Notes: generated by a model from the letters alone, not told the origin. 64,000 nucleotides of DNA from Bacteroidota bacterium (GCA_023428135.1 JAEYZG010000070.1:1-64000); one strand, 5' to 3'; positions 17,074 through 26,577 are shown, numbered from the stretch's first letter. Made by a program: numbers and translations.

Positions 17074-17976
17074 ATGGGCAAAAAGGGAAAAGGTAAGATT
17101 AAAAAAAGGCTTAAGTATTTTAGCAATACAAGAGTATATGAATACCAGGATCAGGCATTCAAATACTTTGGCCTTTTCTGCACACTCATTGGAGTTGTAG
17201 TATTAATGTTATTGTTAGGCGATGTTTTATACAGAGGATTAAGTCGTCTGGATTGGGATTTTATCATGGGCCTTCCAAGCAGGAAAGCTGCCAAAGCAGG
17301 TATTTACACCGCCTGGGTAGGTACACTCTGGATCATGGTTCTTACTGCTGTTATAGCGTTCCCTATTGGGATATCAGCAGGCTTGTACTTGGAAGAGTAT
17401 AATAAAAGAAGCAGGCTTTCAAACATTATAGAAATCAATATAGCAAACCTTGCAGGTGTTCCGTCTATTATCTATGGTCTGCTTGGTTTAGAGCTCTTTG
17501 CCCGTGCTTTGAAGCTAGGTGAGAGCGTTCTTACAGGAGCATTGACTTTGTCTTTATTAATTTTGCCAATTATAATCGTATCTACCAGAGAGGCCTTAAA
17601 AGCTGTTCCATATTCAATCAGGGAAGGTTCTTATGCTCTGGGGGCCTCCAAATGGCAAACCATCTGGTACCAGGTATTACCGGCGGCAGTTTCAGGAATT
17701 TTCACCGGTGTGATTCTTTCTCTTTCAAGAGCTATTGGAGAAACTGCTCCCCTGATCGTGATAGGAGCTCTAACCTTTGTACCTTTCGTTCCTGAAGGCG
17801 TAATGGATTCATTTACAGTGTTGCCGATACAAATATTTAACTGGGTGAGCAGACCGCAGAAGGAATTTTCTGAAAATGCAGCTGCTGCCATTATCATTTT
17901 ATTGAGTATAACATTTATTATGAATGGAATTGCCGTTTATATAAGACATAAATGGCAGAAAAAGGTAAAGTGGTAA
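17074..17976 (+). CDS. pstA: Phosphate ABC transporter permease PstA
   Basis: The 300-residue inner-membrane subunit pairs with PstC. It has a basic cytoplasmic N-terminus (MGKKGKGKIKKR), about six transmembrane helices, NLAGVPSIIYGLLGL and the coupling loop REGSYALGASKWQTIWYQVL. The family feature SRAIGETAPLIVIGAL is present. It starts almost directly after pstC, which suggests coupled translation. Confidence 0.95.
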   Translation: MGKKGKGKIKKRLKYFSNTRVYEYQDQAFKYFGLFCTLIGVVVLMLLLGDVLYRGLSRLDWDFIMGLPSRKAAKAGIYTAWVGTLWIMVLTAVIAFPIGISAGLYLEEYNKRSRLSNIIEINIANLAGVPSIIYGLLGLELFARALKLGESVLTGALTLSLLILPIIIVSTREALKAVPYSIREGSYALGASKWQTIWYQVLPAAVSGIFTGVILSLSRAIGETAPLIVIGALTFVPFVPEGVMDSFTVLPIQIFNWVSRPQKEFSENAAAAIIILLSITFIMNGIAVYIRHKWQKKVKW

Positions 17977-18013
17977 AATTATTGTTTGAAAGAATTTCTT
18001 TGGAATATAAATC

Positions 18014-18763
18014 ATGAAAATTGAAGCCAAGAACGTCCACGTTTATTACGGTTCAGAACATGTATTGAAAGGGGTTACCCTTTCCATCAAAAAAAATACC
18101 GTGACAGCGTTGATCGGACCTTCAGGATGCGGAAAGTCCACGTTCCTCAGGTGTTTCAACAGGATGAACGACCTGATTGAGAATGCCCGCGTAGAAGGAG
18201 AGATCCAGATAGAAGGAGTTGATATTTATCACCCCAAAATCAATGTGAATGAGTTAAGGAAAACCGTAGGTATGGTGTTTCAAAAACCTAATCCGTTCCC
18301 AAAATCTATTTTCGAAAATGTAGCTTATGGCCTCAGAGTTAATGGGGTTAAGGATAATGCTCTCATTGAAGAAAAAGTAGAATCCTCTTTAAGAGGCGCT
18401 GCACTTTGGGATGAAGTAAAAGATAAACTCAAAAAATCTGCTTTGGCACTTTCCGGTGGGCAGCAGCAGAGACTTTGTATTGCAAGAGCCCTTGCTGTAG
18501 AGCCTTCTGTTTTATTGATGGATGAGCCTGCTTCTGCTCTTGATCCGATCTCTTCAATAAAAATTGAGGAATTGATTTATAGCCTAAAAGCTAACTATAC
18601 TATTTTGATAGTAACTCACAACATGCAACAGGCTTCCAGAACCAGTGACAAGACTGCCTTCTTTTATATGGGTGATCTTGTAGAGTATGATGATACCAGA
18701 ACCCTGTTTACAAATCCTAAGAAAGAAAGAACACAGAATTACATAACAGGACGTTTTGGTTAA
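18014..18763 (+). CDS. pstB: Phosphate ABC transporter ATP-binding protein
   Basis: The 249-residue ATPase drives phosphate uptake. Walker A is GPSGCGKST (about 36-44), the signature is [15 protein letters not shown], and Walker B is [33 protein letters not shown] is diagnostic of PstB. It lies 37 bp after pstA. GC content is locally higher at its 5' end than in its neighbours, which is common for conserved ATPases. Confidence 0.97.
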   Translation: MKIEAKNVHVYYGSEHVLKGVTLSIKKNTVTALIGPSGCGKSTFLRCFNRMNDLIENARVEGEIQIEGVDIYHPKINVNELRKTVGMVFQKPNPFPKSIFENVAYGLRVNGVKDNALIEEKVESSLRGAALWDEVKDKLKKSALALSGGQQQRLCIARALAVEPSVLLMDEPASALDPISSIKIEELIYSLKANYTILIVTHNMQQASRTSDKTAFFYMGDLVEYDDTRTLFTNPKKERTQNYITGRFG

Positions 18764-18807
18764 TCAAAAATTAATTTTTAACGTTATATACACCCAAAAG
18801 AGCAACA

Positions 18808-19521
18808 ATGAATCTATTAGAAACCGAACTCGGCGAATTAAAAAGCGAACTTATAGATATGACCTATCTTGTGAGAGGTCAGCTGGACAAGGCTATTTCA
18901 TCTTTTTACAGTTTTGATAAAGATCTTGCCAAAGAAGTAATCAAAAACGAGAAGCGGGTAAATGGTAGTGAACTTAAAATAGATGCAAAAGGAGAACATA
19001 TTCTGGCTCTGTTTAATCCTGTTGCAATTGATTTAAGATTTGTTGTGGCATCTCTTAAAATGGTTTCAGACCTTGAAAGAATTGGTGATAACGCCAAAGG
19101 AATTGCTCAGTACGTTACCAAGTGCGAGAATTCTTATGATGCGGATCTTATAGAAAAGATAAGATTCAAAGAGATGACAGACACGGCTCTTGAGATGCTT
19201 TCCATACTTAGTGAGTCTTTTGAAACAGACAATACTAAGTTGGCGAGGACTTTATTTTCCAAAGATGAGCTCATGGATGAAATAAATCTTAATGCAAATG
19301 AGATTATGACTGATTATCTAAAAAATCAGACAGATCCTGATAAAATTTTGCAGGCAATTTATTTTCTTACAATCATCAGAAAGATGGAAAGAGTGGGTGA
19401 TTATGTGACAAATATTGCTGAGGAAATTATTTTCTATGTAAAGGCTAAAGTCTTAAGACATAAGAGAAAATCTTTGAAAATTTCTGATTCAGATTCAGAT
19501 AACGACTCTGACTCTAATTAA
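18808..19521 (+). CDS. phoU: Phosphate uptake regulator PhoU
   Basis: The 237-residue protein has the two PhoU repeats (each a three-helix bundle) with the signature KMVSDLERIGDNAKGIA in the first and IIRKMERVGDYVTNIAEEI in the second. PhoU restrains Pho signalling and transport when phosphate is plentiful. It is last in the pst operon, 44 bp after pstB and just before a strong terminator. The C-terminus carries a Ser/Asp-rich tail (SDSDSDNDSDSN) beyond the usual fold, of unknown meaning. Confidence 0.93.
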   Translation: MNLLETELGELKSELIDMTYLVRGQLDKAISSFYSFDKDLAKEVIKNEKRVNGSELKIDAKGEHILALFNPVAIDLRFVVASLKMVSDLERIGDNAKGIAQYVTKCENSYDADLIEKIRFKEMTDTALEMLSILSESFETDNTKLARTLFSKDELMDEINLNANEIMTDYLKNQTDPDKILQAIYFLTIIRKMERVGDYVTNIAEEIIFYVKAKVLRHKRKSLKISDSDSDNDSDSN

Positions 19522-19541
19522 TATTTTCTTAATAAATTTGA

Positions 19542-19584
19542 GACCCTCATTTTTGTCACAATAAAAATGAGGGTCTTTTGTTTT
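19542..19584 (+). terminator. Intrinsic terminator of the pst-phoU operon
   Basis: A perfect 13-bp stem, GACCCTCATTTTT (19542-19554) with AAAAATGAGGGTC (19563-19575), has an 8-nt loop and is followed by TTTTGTTTT. It lies 20 bp after the phoU stop. Confidence 0.9.
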
Positions 19585-19594
19585 ATCTTTGAAT

Positions 19595-20389
19595 ATGCGG
19601 TACCGAATAATCTTTTTTTTTATTTTTATCAGCGCAAAGCTTGCAGCCCAGGGGGTTTCAAAATCCTACTATCCTAATACACTAAGAGGACACATTTCAG
19701 GTAATTACTATTTTGAATCAGGTTCATTTTTCTATGTTGAGAGTAACGGCACTTACCAGGAAGGGTTCTATATCAGGGACTTCTCTCCGTTTAATAAGCT
19801 GAATTCTGTGGATTTAGGGATGGGTGTTCAATTTCAGATTTCAGAAAAATGGTCGGGAGGATTAAGTCAAAAATTGGCAAGAAGGCAGGTTAACGGATTG
19901 TCGTATACCGGATTTAATGTAGAACACCAGGGGAAGATTAAAAATATAGATTTTATAAAACTAGCATCCTTGGACTATAGGAAACATATAAATGCTAATA
20001 TAAATGACCTGGCAATGATTGGTCTGCTTGGAGGACTTCATAAATCAATATTTGTTAAAGACAGGCAGCTTGGTTTTATGCTATCTTACAGAGCTTTTAA
20101 GATAAGGGAAATTGGAGGAGATGAATATTCTATATTTAAAAAGAGATTTATCAATAAGACTATTTTAAGAGTCGATGCTTACTTTGAAGTAATAAAAGGT
20201 ATTTATATAGGACTCTTTGCATTACGGGATACAAACTATTATCCGTCTGCAAATGCAGGTGCTAATGATAAGATTAATATTATTTCCCCAACTTATGGAG
20301 TAACTTTGAATTTTGTAATAAATGGGAAAAACAGATTAAACGCACTTCCTGGAATGCCTCCGTTACAAATTGTTGATTCCTTTTTTTAA
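19595..20389 (+). CDS. Predicted outer-membrane beta-barrel protein, unknown function
   Basis: The 264-residue product has a signal peptide (MRYRIIFFFIFISAKLAAQ, cut after AAQ). The remainder shows alternating hydrophobic strands with Gly and aromatic residues, as in small outer-membrane barrels, and ends VDSFF with an aromatic terminal residue. I do not recognise the family. The ATG at 19595 is preferred over a TTG at 19589. The gene comes just after the pst terminator and is followed on the same strand by two small membrane proteins and the GGGP synthase, with a gap of about 50 bp. Confidence 0.65.
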   Translation: MRYRIIFFFIFISAKLAAQGVSKSYYPNTLRGHISGNYYFESGSFFYVESNGTYQEGFYIRDFSPFNKLNSVDLGMGVQFQISEKWSGGLSQKLARRQVNGLSYTGFNVEHQGKIKNIDFIKLASLDYRKHINANINDLAMIGLLGGLHKSIFVKDRQLGFMLSYRAFKIREIGGDEYSIFKKRFINKTILRVDAYFEVIKGIYIGLFALRDTNYYPSANAGANDKINIISPTYGVTLNFVINGKNRLNALPGMPPLQIVDSFF

Positions 20390-20442
20390 CATAAGTTTTA
20401 ATAAAAAGTTATTAACTTACTAACGGATATTTTTGACAATTC

Positions 20443-20799
20443 ATGGAAAATGCCTTTTTAAAGTTTCTTAAGTTGGACGGTTTATTTGAAAATATAAAGG
20501 GATACGTTGATAAACGTATACAGCTTTTTAAGCTGGAAATGATGGAGAAAGCATCTAATATAGTTGCTTCTCTTTCAATTCTTTTTTTGCTTGCATTTAT
20601 GTTTTTAATGATGCTGCTATTCTTTAGTCTTGCGCTTGGAAGTTATTTGAATTACTTGCTGGATAGCAGTTACATGGGTTATGTGGTCATGACTGTCTTC
20701 TTTTTTCTTGTGGTAATAATACTTGCGTCAAATATTACCAAAGGTTTTTTACACCGGAAAATCCGGGATTTGTTATTACATATTCTCACCAAAAAATAA
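20443..20799 (+). CDS. Small membrane protein, holin-III/YqjE-like
   Basis: The 118-residue protein has an amphipathic N-terminus (GYVDKRIQLFKLEMMEKAS) and two hydrophobic helices (about 45-70 and 78-100), then a basic tail. This is the pattern of the YqjE/DUF1469 'phage holin' superfamily, which is chromosomal and not phage in most Bacteroidota. It is followed after 3 bp by a second small membrane protein, and both precede the GGGP synthase gene. Confidence 0.7.
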   Translation: MENAFLKFLKLDGLFENIKGYVDKRIQLFKLEMMEKASNIVASLSILFLLAFMFLMMLLFFSLALGSYLNYLLDSSYMGYVVMTVFFFLVVIILASNITKGFLHRKIRDLLLHILTKK

Positions 20800-20802
20800 T
20801 CC

Positions 20803-21180
20803 ATGAATAGTCCACAATACATTTTAGAGGATGTCCATAGGCAAAGGGAGATTTTGCTTAAGGAAACAGATTTCCATAAAGAAGAAATGGACAAGAAGAT
20901 TTCTTCTATGGCAACGGATGCAAAAAAAATCGGAATGGGCCTTCTGTTGGTCGGAGGAGCATTTGCGGTAGCCTATCTTGTTACCAGAGGCATTTTTTCA
21001 TCCAGGAAGCCCAAAGTAATAAGGAAGTCTGGAAACGGAGTAACCGAAGTGGTACTCAGAGAACCTAAAAGAGAGTCTGATATTGTAAGAATGATTAAAG
21101 ATCAGATATTGCTTTTTCTCATGTCCATCGTAAAAGAGAAGCTAAACGCTTATCTTAAAGGTATAGAAATTAAAAAATGA
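20803..21180 (+). CDS. Single-pass membrane protein of unknown function
   Basis: The 125-residue product has a charged coiled-coil-like N-terminal part (1-45), one transmembrane helix (GMGLLLVGGAFAVAYLV, about 45-62) and a basic cytoplasmic part with a second, more weakly hydrophobic stretch (IKDQILLFLMSIVKEKLNAYL). It resembles YtxH/DUF883-type stress membrane proteins in layout only. Its TGA overlaps the ATG of the downstream GGGP synthase gene by 4 bp, so translation is probably coupled. Confidence 0.65.
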   Translation: MNSPQYILEDVHRQREILLKETDFHKEEMDKKISSMATDAKKIGMGLLLVGGAFAVAYLVTRGIFSSRKPKVIRKSGNGVTEVVLREPKRESDIVRMIKDQILLFLMSIVKEKLNAYLKGIEIKK

Positions 21181-21953
21181 GTTTTTTGTATCAAGACTTA
21201 ATAGAAAAGAAAAAAAAAGGATTAAAATCATTTGCAGTTCTTTTGGATCCGGACAAGATTGGTGATGAGCAATGTCTCAGTATTGTTAGGTCAGCAGAGG
21301 AAGAAGGTGTAGATTATTTTTTCATTGGTGGAAGTCTTATGACTAATGGTGATATGGAAAGAACCATTACCATTATAAAAAATCAAAGTTCAATACCTGT
21401 TGTAATATTTCCGGGAAGTAATCTTCAGATTTATCCCAATGCTGATGCCATATTGTTTTTAAGTCTCATTTCAGGGCGAAATCCTGAGTATCTCATAGGG
21501 CAACATGTGGTAGCAGCACCTTTGCTTAAAAGGTCAGGTCTGGAAGTGATATCTGCAGGATACATGCTAATTGACTGTGGAAAACCTACAACAGTTTCTT
21601 ATATCAGTAATACAACTCCGATACCCTATGATAAACCTGAAATAGCTTCTTGTACAGCTATTGCAGGGGAGATGCTTGGTTTAAAGCTGATATATCTGGA
21701 AGGTGGTAGTGGAGCCTTAAGGTCAATTAGTGGGGAGATGGTTGAGCAAGTTGTGCAGAATGTAAATCTACCTGTAATTGTTGGAGGGGGGATAAGAGAT
21801 GCAGAAACTGCCTTCAATATAATGAAAGCAGGAGCTGATGTAATAGTTGTAGGGAATGCCATCGAAAAGAATCCTGGACTGGTGGGTAAAATAGCCGCTA
21901 AGAAAAGAGAACTGAATAGTTCGCAGACAAAAAAATCACTAGAGCAACAATAG
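21177..21953 (+). CDS. Geranylgeranylglyceryl phosphate synthase family protein (PcrB-like)
   Basis: The 258-residue TIM-barrel enzyme joins a polyprenyl diphosphate to sn-glycerol-1-phosphate. The signatures are KSFAVLLDPDKIG at the N-terminus, DYFFIGGSL, IFPGSNLQIYPNADAILFLSLISGRNPEYLIG, IYLEGGSGA and the phosphate-binding LPVIVGGGIRDAETA...DVIVVGNAIE. Such enzymes are typical of Archaea, of Firmicutes (PcrB) and of Bacteroidota, where they form a recognised subgroup. The physiological lipid in Bacteroidota is unclear. The gene is coupled to a membrane protein upstream. Confidence 0.88.
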   Translation: MSFLYQDLIEKKKKGLKSFAVLLDPDKIGDEQCLSIVRSAEEEGVDYFFIGGSLMTNGDMERTITIIKNQSSIPVVIFPGSNLQIYPNADAILFLSLISGRNPEYLIGQHVVAAPLLKRSGLEVISAGYMLIDCGKPTTVSYISNTTPIPYDKPEIASCTAIAGEMLGLKLIYLEGGSGALRSISGEMVEQVVQNVNLPVIVGGGIRDAETAFNIMKAGADVIVVGNAIEKNPGLVGKIAAKKRELNSSQTKKSLEQQ

Positions 21954-21962
21954 ATATAAAAT

Positions 21963-21993
21963 AAAAAGTCGCCTGTTTAATAAGCGACTTTTT
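21963..21993. terminator. Bidirectional intrinsic terminator
   Basis: AAAAAGTCGC (21963-21972) pairs with GCGACTTTTT (21984-21993) in a 10-bp stem around an 11-nt loop, with A-runs and T-runs on both sides. It lies between the convergent GGGP synthase and AraC genes and can serve both. Confidence 0.85.
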
Positions 21994-21997
21994 ATTT

Positions 21998-22921
21998 TTA
22001 TATGTTCATAAGAGACTCTCTTCTTCTCATTTTTCCTGCCGGTATTCCAAACATCATTTTGAACCTTCTGCAGAAATAAGCGGTGTCTTTGTATCCTACT
22101 TCCCTTCCTATTTCACGAATGCTCTTTTTAGAAGTCCTTAGCAGGTTCACTGCCATCTCCATTCTCTGATATTCAATATAGTCCTGAGGATTGATCCCTG
22201 TAAGCATTTTAAAGTATTGGCCTACATAGTCTTCGGAAACGTTTGCAACGTTAGCCAGGACTTTATTAGAAAGATCTCCACCAAGATGTTTTTTAATAAA
22301 AGCAAAAATATCAATAAGGCGAGGATCTTTGAAATATGTACTGTTGGTTGCAAGTTGCTCAACAAACAATCTTTTCTCAAGGATATATCTGATGATTTCA
22401 ACTACAACGCGTTCAGTGTTTAACTTTATTACCCTTTCTTTCCCAGGATTATTTGAAAGATCCTCTTTTATGGTCTCAATGATATATTCAGCAAGTTTTG
22501 GCTGATTGCTGATGATAAATGCAGGAATATCAAGGGAGGCGAAAAAGTTAACGGAATCAAATACCTTAGCTTCAAAAGTAATATAGCTGAAAGAATCTTC
22601 GTCTTGGCCAATAATATTTTTGTCAGTTAACGAACTGAAGAATTTATCTCTGTTATTCAACAAATCTTCGTTGGTCAACTTCATAGGGTTGAACTTTCCG
22701 TAGGTTACAGAAGTCAGTCGGCCTCCGGGAATAAATAGAAGGTCACCCTCGTTGACTTTTTGTTTCTCTTCTCCAAAAGAAATTTCTCCTTTATGTAGCA
22801 GATAAATAGTATTGCCTACATCGTAGAAATTTTCAACTGTTAGAGATTGAAGAATTTTGATATTCTTCGATTTTATAAATCGAACACCCAGGGATTCGAT
22901 GATTTTGTTATAATCTTCCAT
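21998..22921 (-). CDS. AraC family transcriptional regulator
   Basis: The 307-residue protein has a cupin-like N-terminal part (YLLHKGEISFGEEKQKVNEGDLLFIPGG) and two helix-turn-helix motifs in the last 100 residues (NKVLANVANVSEDYVGQYFKM and SIREIGREVGYKDTAYFCRR). It is encoded downstream of, and in the same direction as, the acyl-CoA dehydrogenase gene, about 170 bp apart. A role in fatty-acid use is possible by position only; this type is common and well conserved in Cytophagales. Confidence 0.88.
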   Translation of the reverse strand: MEDYNKIIESLGVRFIKSKNIKILQSLTVENFYDVGNTIYLLHKGEISFGEEKQKVNEGDLLFIPGGRLTSVTYGKFNPMKLTNEDLLNNRDKFFSSLTDKNIIGQDEDSFSYITFEAKVFDSVNFFASLDIPAFIISNQPKLAEYIIETIKEDLSNNPGKERVIKLNTERVVVEIIRYILEKRLFVEQLATNSTYFKDPRLIDIFAFIKKHLGGDLSNKVLANVANVSEDYVGQYFKMLTGINPQDYIEYQRMEMAVNLLRTSKKSIREIGREVGYKDTAYFCRRFKMMFGIPAGKMRRRESLMNI

Positions 22922-23094
22922 TACCTGATTCCTGTTTTTATTTGTAAAAAAATATGAAAAAAATATAATTCCTTATTTTTTCAAATTTGTACAAATCTAA
23001 TATATAAAAAAAAGAATATCAAATAATTTTGTCAATAATTAATGTTGAATAATATTTTATCAATATTGAAAAATTAAAAAATTTAGTTAAAATA

Positions 23095-24237
23095 TTAATT
23101 TTTCAATAAATCTCTGGATATTACAATTTTCTGAATCTCTGAGGTTCCTTCATATATTTGGGTTATTTTCGCATCTCTCATAAGTCTTTCCACGTGATAT
23201 TCTTTAACAAAACCGTATCCTCCGTGGATCTGCACAGCCTCTACTGTTGCATACATGGCGACTTCTGAAGCATAAAGTTTGGCCATTGCAGCGGCTTTGG
23301 TATAATCCTGACCTTGATCTTTCAGATAGGCCGCCTTAAAGCAGAGCATTCTTGCTGCATCTACTTTGGTAGCCATTTCTGCGAGCTTAAACTGAATTGC
23401 CTGATGTTGAAATATTTCCTTGCCAAAAGATTTTCTTTCCTGTGCGTATTTCAAGGAAAATTCTAATGCTCCTGATGCAATACCTAATGCCTGAGATGCT
23501 ATTCCAATTCTTCCTCCGTTTAGGGTTTTCATTGCGAAATTGAAGCCAAATCCATTTTCACCTATCCTGTTCTCTTTTGGTACTTTTACATTATTAAACA
23601 TCAGAGAGTGTGTGTCAGATCCTCTGATTCCCAGTTTGTTTTCTTTTTTTCCAACCTCAAAGCCCGGCACTCCTTTTTCTACAATCAAAGCATTAATTCC
23701 TTTGTGACCTTTTTCCCGGTCAGTCTGAGCAATGACTAAATAAACAGAGGCAGTGTTGCCATTGGTTATCCAGTTTTTAGTACCGTTCAAAAGGTAATAA
23801 TCGCCCATGTCTTCTGCTGTAGTTCTTTGAGAAGTAGCATCTGATCCTGCTTCTGGCTCTGAAAGACAAAACGCCCCTATGATTTCTCCTTTAGCAAGAG
23901 GAACGAGGTACTTCTGCTTTTGCGCTTCTGTCCCGAATTTTTCCAAACCCCAGCAAACAAGAGAATTATTAACCGACATACATACTGAAACAGATGCATC
24001 TATTTTAGAAATTTCTTCCATTGCCAGTACATAGGAAATTGTATCCATTCCACTTCCACCATATTTTGGATCTACCATCATGCCCATAAAGCCTAATTCC
24101 GCCAGTTTTTGTATCTGTTCTGCAGGAAATTTCTGATGTTCATCACGTTCTATTACGCCAGGTAAAAGTTCTGTCTGGGCAAAATCTCTTGCGGCTTGCT
24201 GTACTGTTTTTTGCTCTTCGGTCAATTGAAAATCCAT
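23095..24237 (-). CDS. Acyl-CoA dehydrogenase
   Basis: The 380-residue flavoenzyme oxidises acyl-CoA to trans-2-enoyl-CoA in beta-oxidation. It has the two family signatures, GAFCLSEPEAGSDA and the C-terminal QIHGGYGFVKEYHVERLMRD. The catalytic base is Glu363 in IYEGTSEIQ, the position used by short- and medium-chain members such as butyryl-CoA dehydrogenase. Length is normal. It is monocistronic, separated from the operon upstream by a terminator. Confidence 0.95.
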   Translation of the reverse strand: MDFQLTEEQKTVQQAARDFAQTELLPGVIERDEHQKFPAEQIQKLAELGFMGMMVDPKYGGSGMDTISYVLAMEEISKIDASVSVCMSVNNSLVCWGLEKFGTEAQKQKYLVPLAKGEIIGAFCLSEPEAGSDATSQRTTAEDMGDYYLLNGTKNWITNGNTASVYLVIAQTDREKGHKGINALIVEKGVPGFEVGKKENKLGIRGSDTHSLMFNNVKVPKENRIGENGFGFNFAMKTLNGGRIGIASQALGIASGALEFSLKYAQERKSFGKEIFQHQAIQFKLAEMATKVDAARMLCFKAAYLKDQGQDYTKAAAMAKLYASEVAMYATVEAVQIHGGYGFVKEYHVERLMRDAKITQIYEGTSEIQKIVISRDLLKN

Positions 24238-24313
24238 ACTTTTTCTTGTTAGGTGTAAGTTTGGTTAAATAACGGAATTTAAACGAATTGGATTAAACTT
24301 TGAATAAAAAAAT

Positions 24314-24341
24314 AAAAGCGATTCTATGAAGAATCGCTTTT
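24314..24341 (-). terminator. Intrinsic terminator of the panC-to-peptidase operon
   Basis: AAAAGCGATTCT (24314-24325) and AGAATCGCTTTT (24330-24341) form a perfect 12-bp stem with a 4-nt loop. On the minus strand it is followed by TTTTATTTTTTT-like sequence, 30 bp after the stop of the Zn peptidase gene. Confidence 0.85.
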
Positions 24342-24372
24342 AAAAGTTTTTTTGATTGGGACGGTTTCTGTT

Positions 24373-25068
24373 TTAATCGTTTCGCCTGCCCATAAAGATA
24401 CTAAGGAAATATAGCAGCTGCGCCATGGCTCCCGCAGCAGCCACAACATAGGTCATTGCAGCCCACCATAATGCGTCTTTTGCCATTTCATGCTCTCTGG
24501 TGGTAACAATCCCGGATTTTTCTGTCCAGGCTAATGCTCTTTTGCTTGCGTCAAATTCTACAGGAAGAGTAATTAGCGCGAAAAGGGTTAATACAAGGTT
24601 ACAACCAATTATGATCAGTAGAACATATGGCAATACACCTGCTCCTCCAGCAAGAACACCTCCGAAGACCAATACAAGCATGATTACATTTAGAATTCTG
24701 GCACTAACATTTTGAACCGGAACAAGGGCTGATCTGAATTTCAGCATGCTGTAAGCGGTGGCATGTTGTATTGCATGTCCACATTCATGGGTAGCAACGG
24801 CAACAGCTGCCGCATTTCTACCATAATATACATCATGGCTGAGGTTTACGGTTTTGTTAGCTGGGTTGTAATGGTCAGTAAGTTCTCCTTCTACAGAGAT
24901 AACTTTTACATCATTAATTCCATTTCCCCGCAGCATTTGTAAGGCAGCTTCCTGACCGCTCACACCTGATTGCAAAGGAATCTGGGAATATTGACTGAAT
25001 TTACTTTTAAGGCGTGCACTTACCAGCCAGCTTGCCAGCATAGTGACAATAGCAATAACATATAACAT
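24373..25068 (-). CDS. YugP-type membrane zinc metallopeptidase
   Basis: The 231-residue protein has an N-terminal helix, a zinc-binding HECGH motif (VAVATHECGHAIQHA, about residues 88-102) and three further transmembrane helices. It belongs to the putative neutral zinc metallopeptidase family (Pfam Zn_peptidase_2). The catalytic part faces the membrane; substrates are not known. It is the last gene of the minus-strand operon, 18 bp after rfaE2. Confidence 0.9.
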   Translation of the reverse strand: MLYVIAIVTMLASWLVSARLKSKFSQYSQIPLQSGVSGQEAALQMLRGNGINDVKVISVEGELTDHYNPANKTVNLSHDVYYGRNAAAVAVATHECGHAIQHATAYSMLKFRSALVPVQNVSARILNVIMLVLVFGGVLAGGAGVLPYVLLIIIGCNLVLTLFALITLPVEFDASKRALAWTEKSGIVTTREHEMAKDALWWAAMTYVVAAAGAMAQLLYFLSIFMGRRND

Positions 25069-25086
25069 TGTTGACTACGGATTTTT

Positions 25087-25569
25087 TTACTTGTTATGAG
25101 TTTTGATTTTTCCAATAATTCCGGTGGTTGAAAAGCCATCAACCAAGCTAATGGTTCTAACCTCACCTCCGTTTTTTATAACAATATCCGCACCAACAAT
25201 ATTCTCAATCGTATAATCATTTCCTTTGACCAAAATGTCAGGAATTACATGACTGATTAGTTCAAAAGGGGTGTCCTCATCGAACAAAATGACAGCATCT
25301 ACAAATTCCAATGCTGCAAGTATGCGGGCTCTGGCATATTCAGGATTAACAGGTCTTTCCGGACCTTTTAATTTTCTTACTGAAGCATCTGTATTTACTC
25401 CTACAATTAGTCTGTCTCCTAGTGATCTGGATTTTTCCAGATAATCGGCATGGCCAAGGTGAAGAATGTCAAAGCAACCATTGGTAAAAACTACTTTTTC
25501 TCCACGTTCCTTCCAGGATTTTATTTCCGGGATAATGCTATCCCAGGTTTGAATTTTATCTGAGGTCAT
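25087..25569 (-). CDS. rfaE2: D-glycero-beta-D-manno-heptose 1-phosphate adenylyltransferase
   Basis: The 160-residue cytidylyltransferase-fold enzyme activates heptose 1-phosphate with ATP to make ADP-heptose for lipopolysaccharide core. It has the nucleotide-binding [17 protein letters not shown] motif (HxGH type), [14 protein letters not shown] and [14 protein letters not shown]. It corresponds to the C-terminal half of HldE; the kinase half is not in this window. The ATG at 25569 is preferred to a TTG one codon earlier. It overlaps the 3' end of the flippase-like gene by about 14 bp. Confidence 0.93.
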   Translation of the reverse strand: MTSDKIQTWDSIIPEIKSWKERGEKVVFTNGCFDILHLGHADYLEKSRSLGDRLIVGVNTDASVRKLKGPERPVNPEYARARILAALEFVDAVILFDEDTPFELISHVIPDILVKGNDYTIENIVGADIVIKNGGEVRTISLVDGFSTTGIIGKIKTHNK

Positions 25570-26572
25570 CAATTTGTGTTTTTCTTGATAGAAAAAGTGT
25601 AACTATTACAGCAGCTCCCCCTACTATAATTACAGCCAAAGTCTGGGAGGTGTGTATTACAACAGCGAATGCTAATCCATCTAATTTGCTTAAATGATAA
25701 AATCCTTCCAGTGCAGAACTTACAAATTCGTGGAAAGCCCCAAAGCCGCCCTGAACAGGAGCTGACATGCCTAGTCCTCCAACGACTAATAATACTAAAC
25801 CGGCAACAGGACTGAGGGAGGAGGTCGCTTCAAGGGAAAAGAATACCAGGTAAGTCATAAAATAATAACATGCCCAGATAAAGATTGTATGAAAGATGAA
25901 TTCATTTTTTCTCTTTAACTTTCTTATACTGAAAACGCCTTCCAGCACCCCCTTGATAAAGGCCACTATTTTTTTATAAATATTAAGATTTTTAATTTTT
26001 TCTCGAAAAGATACAAACATCAAGACGCAAAGCCCCAAAATGGCACTTCCCCAGAGTAACGGGTTGGTGGTAAGACTTGCTTCTGCAGTAGGGGTTGGTT
26101 CGTTAAATACCTTTTCTGAAAAAAATGTCGTTAACCTGTTAAATTCAAGTATCAGCGATAGACCGATAAGTATAATTAGACAAATGAAGTCAAAAGCCCT
26201 CTCTGCTACCACTGTACCAAAAGCTTTGTCGATAGGCACATTATCTGTTCTTTTTAATACCGCACATCTTGATATTTCCCCCATTCTTGGAAGAAAGAGG
26301 TTGGCGAAGTATCCGACCATTACAGCAACAAAGGTTCTATGTGTTTTTGGCTTGTATCCCATTGGCTCCATAAGAAGGTTCCATCTTCTGGCTCTTGAAA
26401 GGTGACTAAGAAGATTAATTGAGACACCAAGAATTACCCAAGAAAGTTTTGCTTGTTTAACTTTGTTGATCATTTCTGCAACATTGACTGTGCTGAGCAC
26501 ATAGAAAACAAGGGCAACAGCTAAAACCAGTGTTAGAGTGTACTTAATTATATTTTTAACAAGCGAAGACAT
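25556..26572 (-). CDS. Flippase-like membrane protein (LPG synthase TM / UPF0104 family)
   Basis: The 338-residue protein has about eight transmembrane helices and the family pattern [21 protein letters not shown], then [18 protein letters not shown] and [14 protein letters not shown]. The family corresponds to the membrane part of lysyl-phosphatidylglycerol synthase (MprF) without the aminoacyl-transfer domain. Known members move or modify lipids, but the role here is not established. It lies between panD (5 bp upstream) and rfaE2 (overlapping). Confidence 0.88.
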   Translation of the reverse strand: MSSLVKNIIKYTLTLVLAVALVFYVLSTVNVAEMINKVKQAKLSWVILGVSINLLSHLSRARRWNLLMEPMGYKPKTHRTFVAVMVGYFANLFLPRMGEISRCAVLKRTDNVPIDKAFGTVVAERAFDFICLIILIGLSLILEFNRLTTFFSEKVFNEPTPTAEASLTTNPLLWGSAILGLCVLMFVSFREKIKNLNIYKKIVAFIKGVLEGVFSIRKLKRKNEFIFHTIFIWACYYFMTYLVFFSLEATSSLSPVAGLVLLVVGGLGMSAPVQGGFGAFHEFVSSALEGFYHLSKLDGLAFAVVIHTSQTLAVIIVGGAAVIVTLFLSRKTQIDDLR

Positions 26573-26577
26573 GAAAA

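Noticed and set aside
18760..18776. TTAATC and TTAATT at 11-bp spacing before phoU, as a fifth Pho box
   Set aside because: The first hexamer overlaps the pstB stop codon, the match is weak and in very AT-rich DNA, and phoU is better explained as part of the pst operon.
20443..20799. Prophage remnant suggested by a holin-like protein
   Set aside because: No other phage gene is near, and YqjE/holin-III-like proteins are ordinary chromosomal proteins in Bacteroidota.
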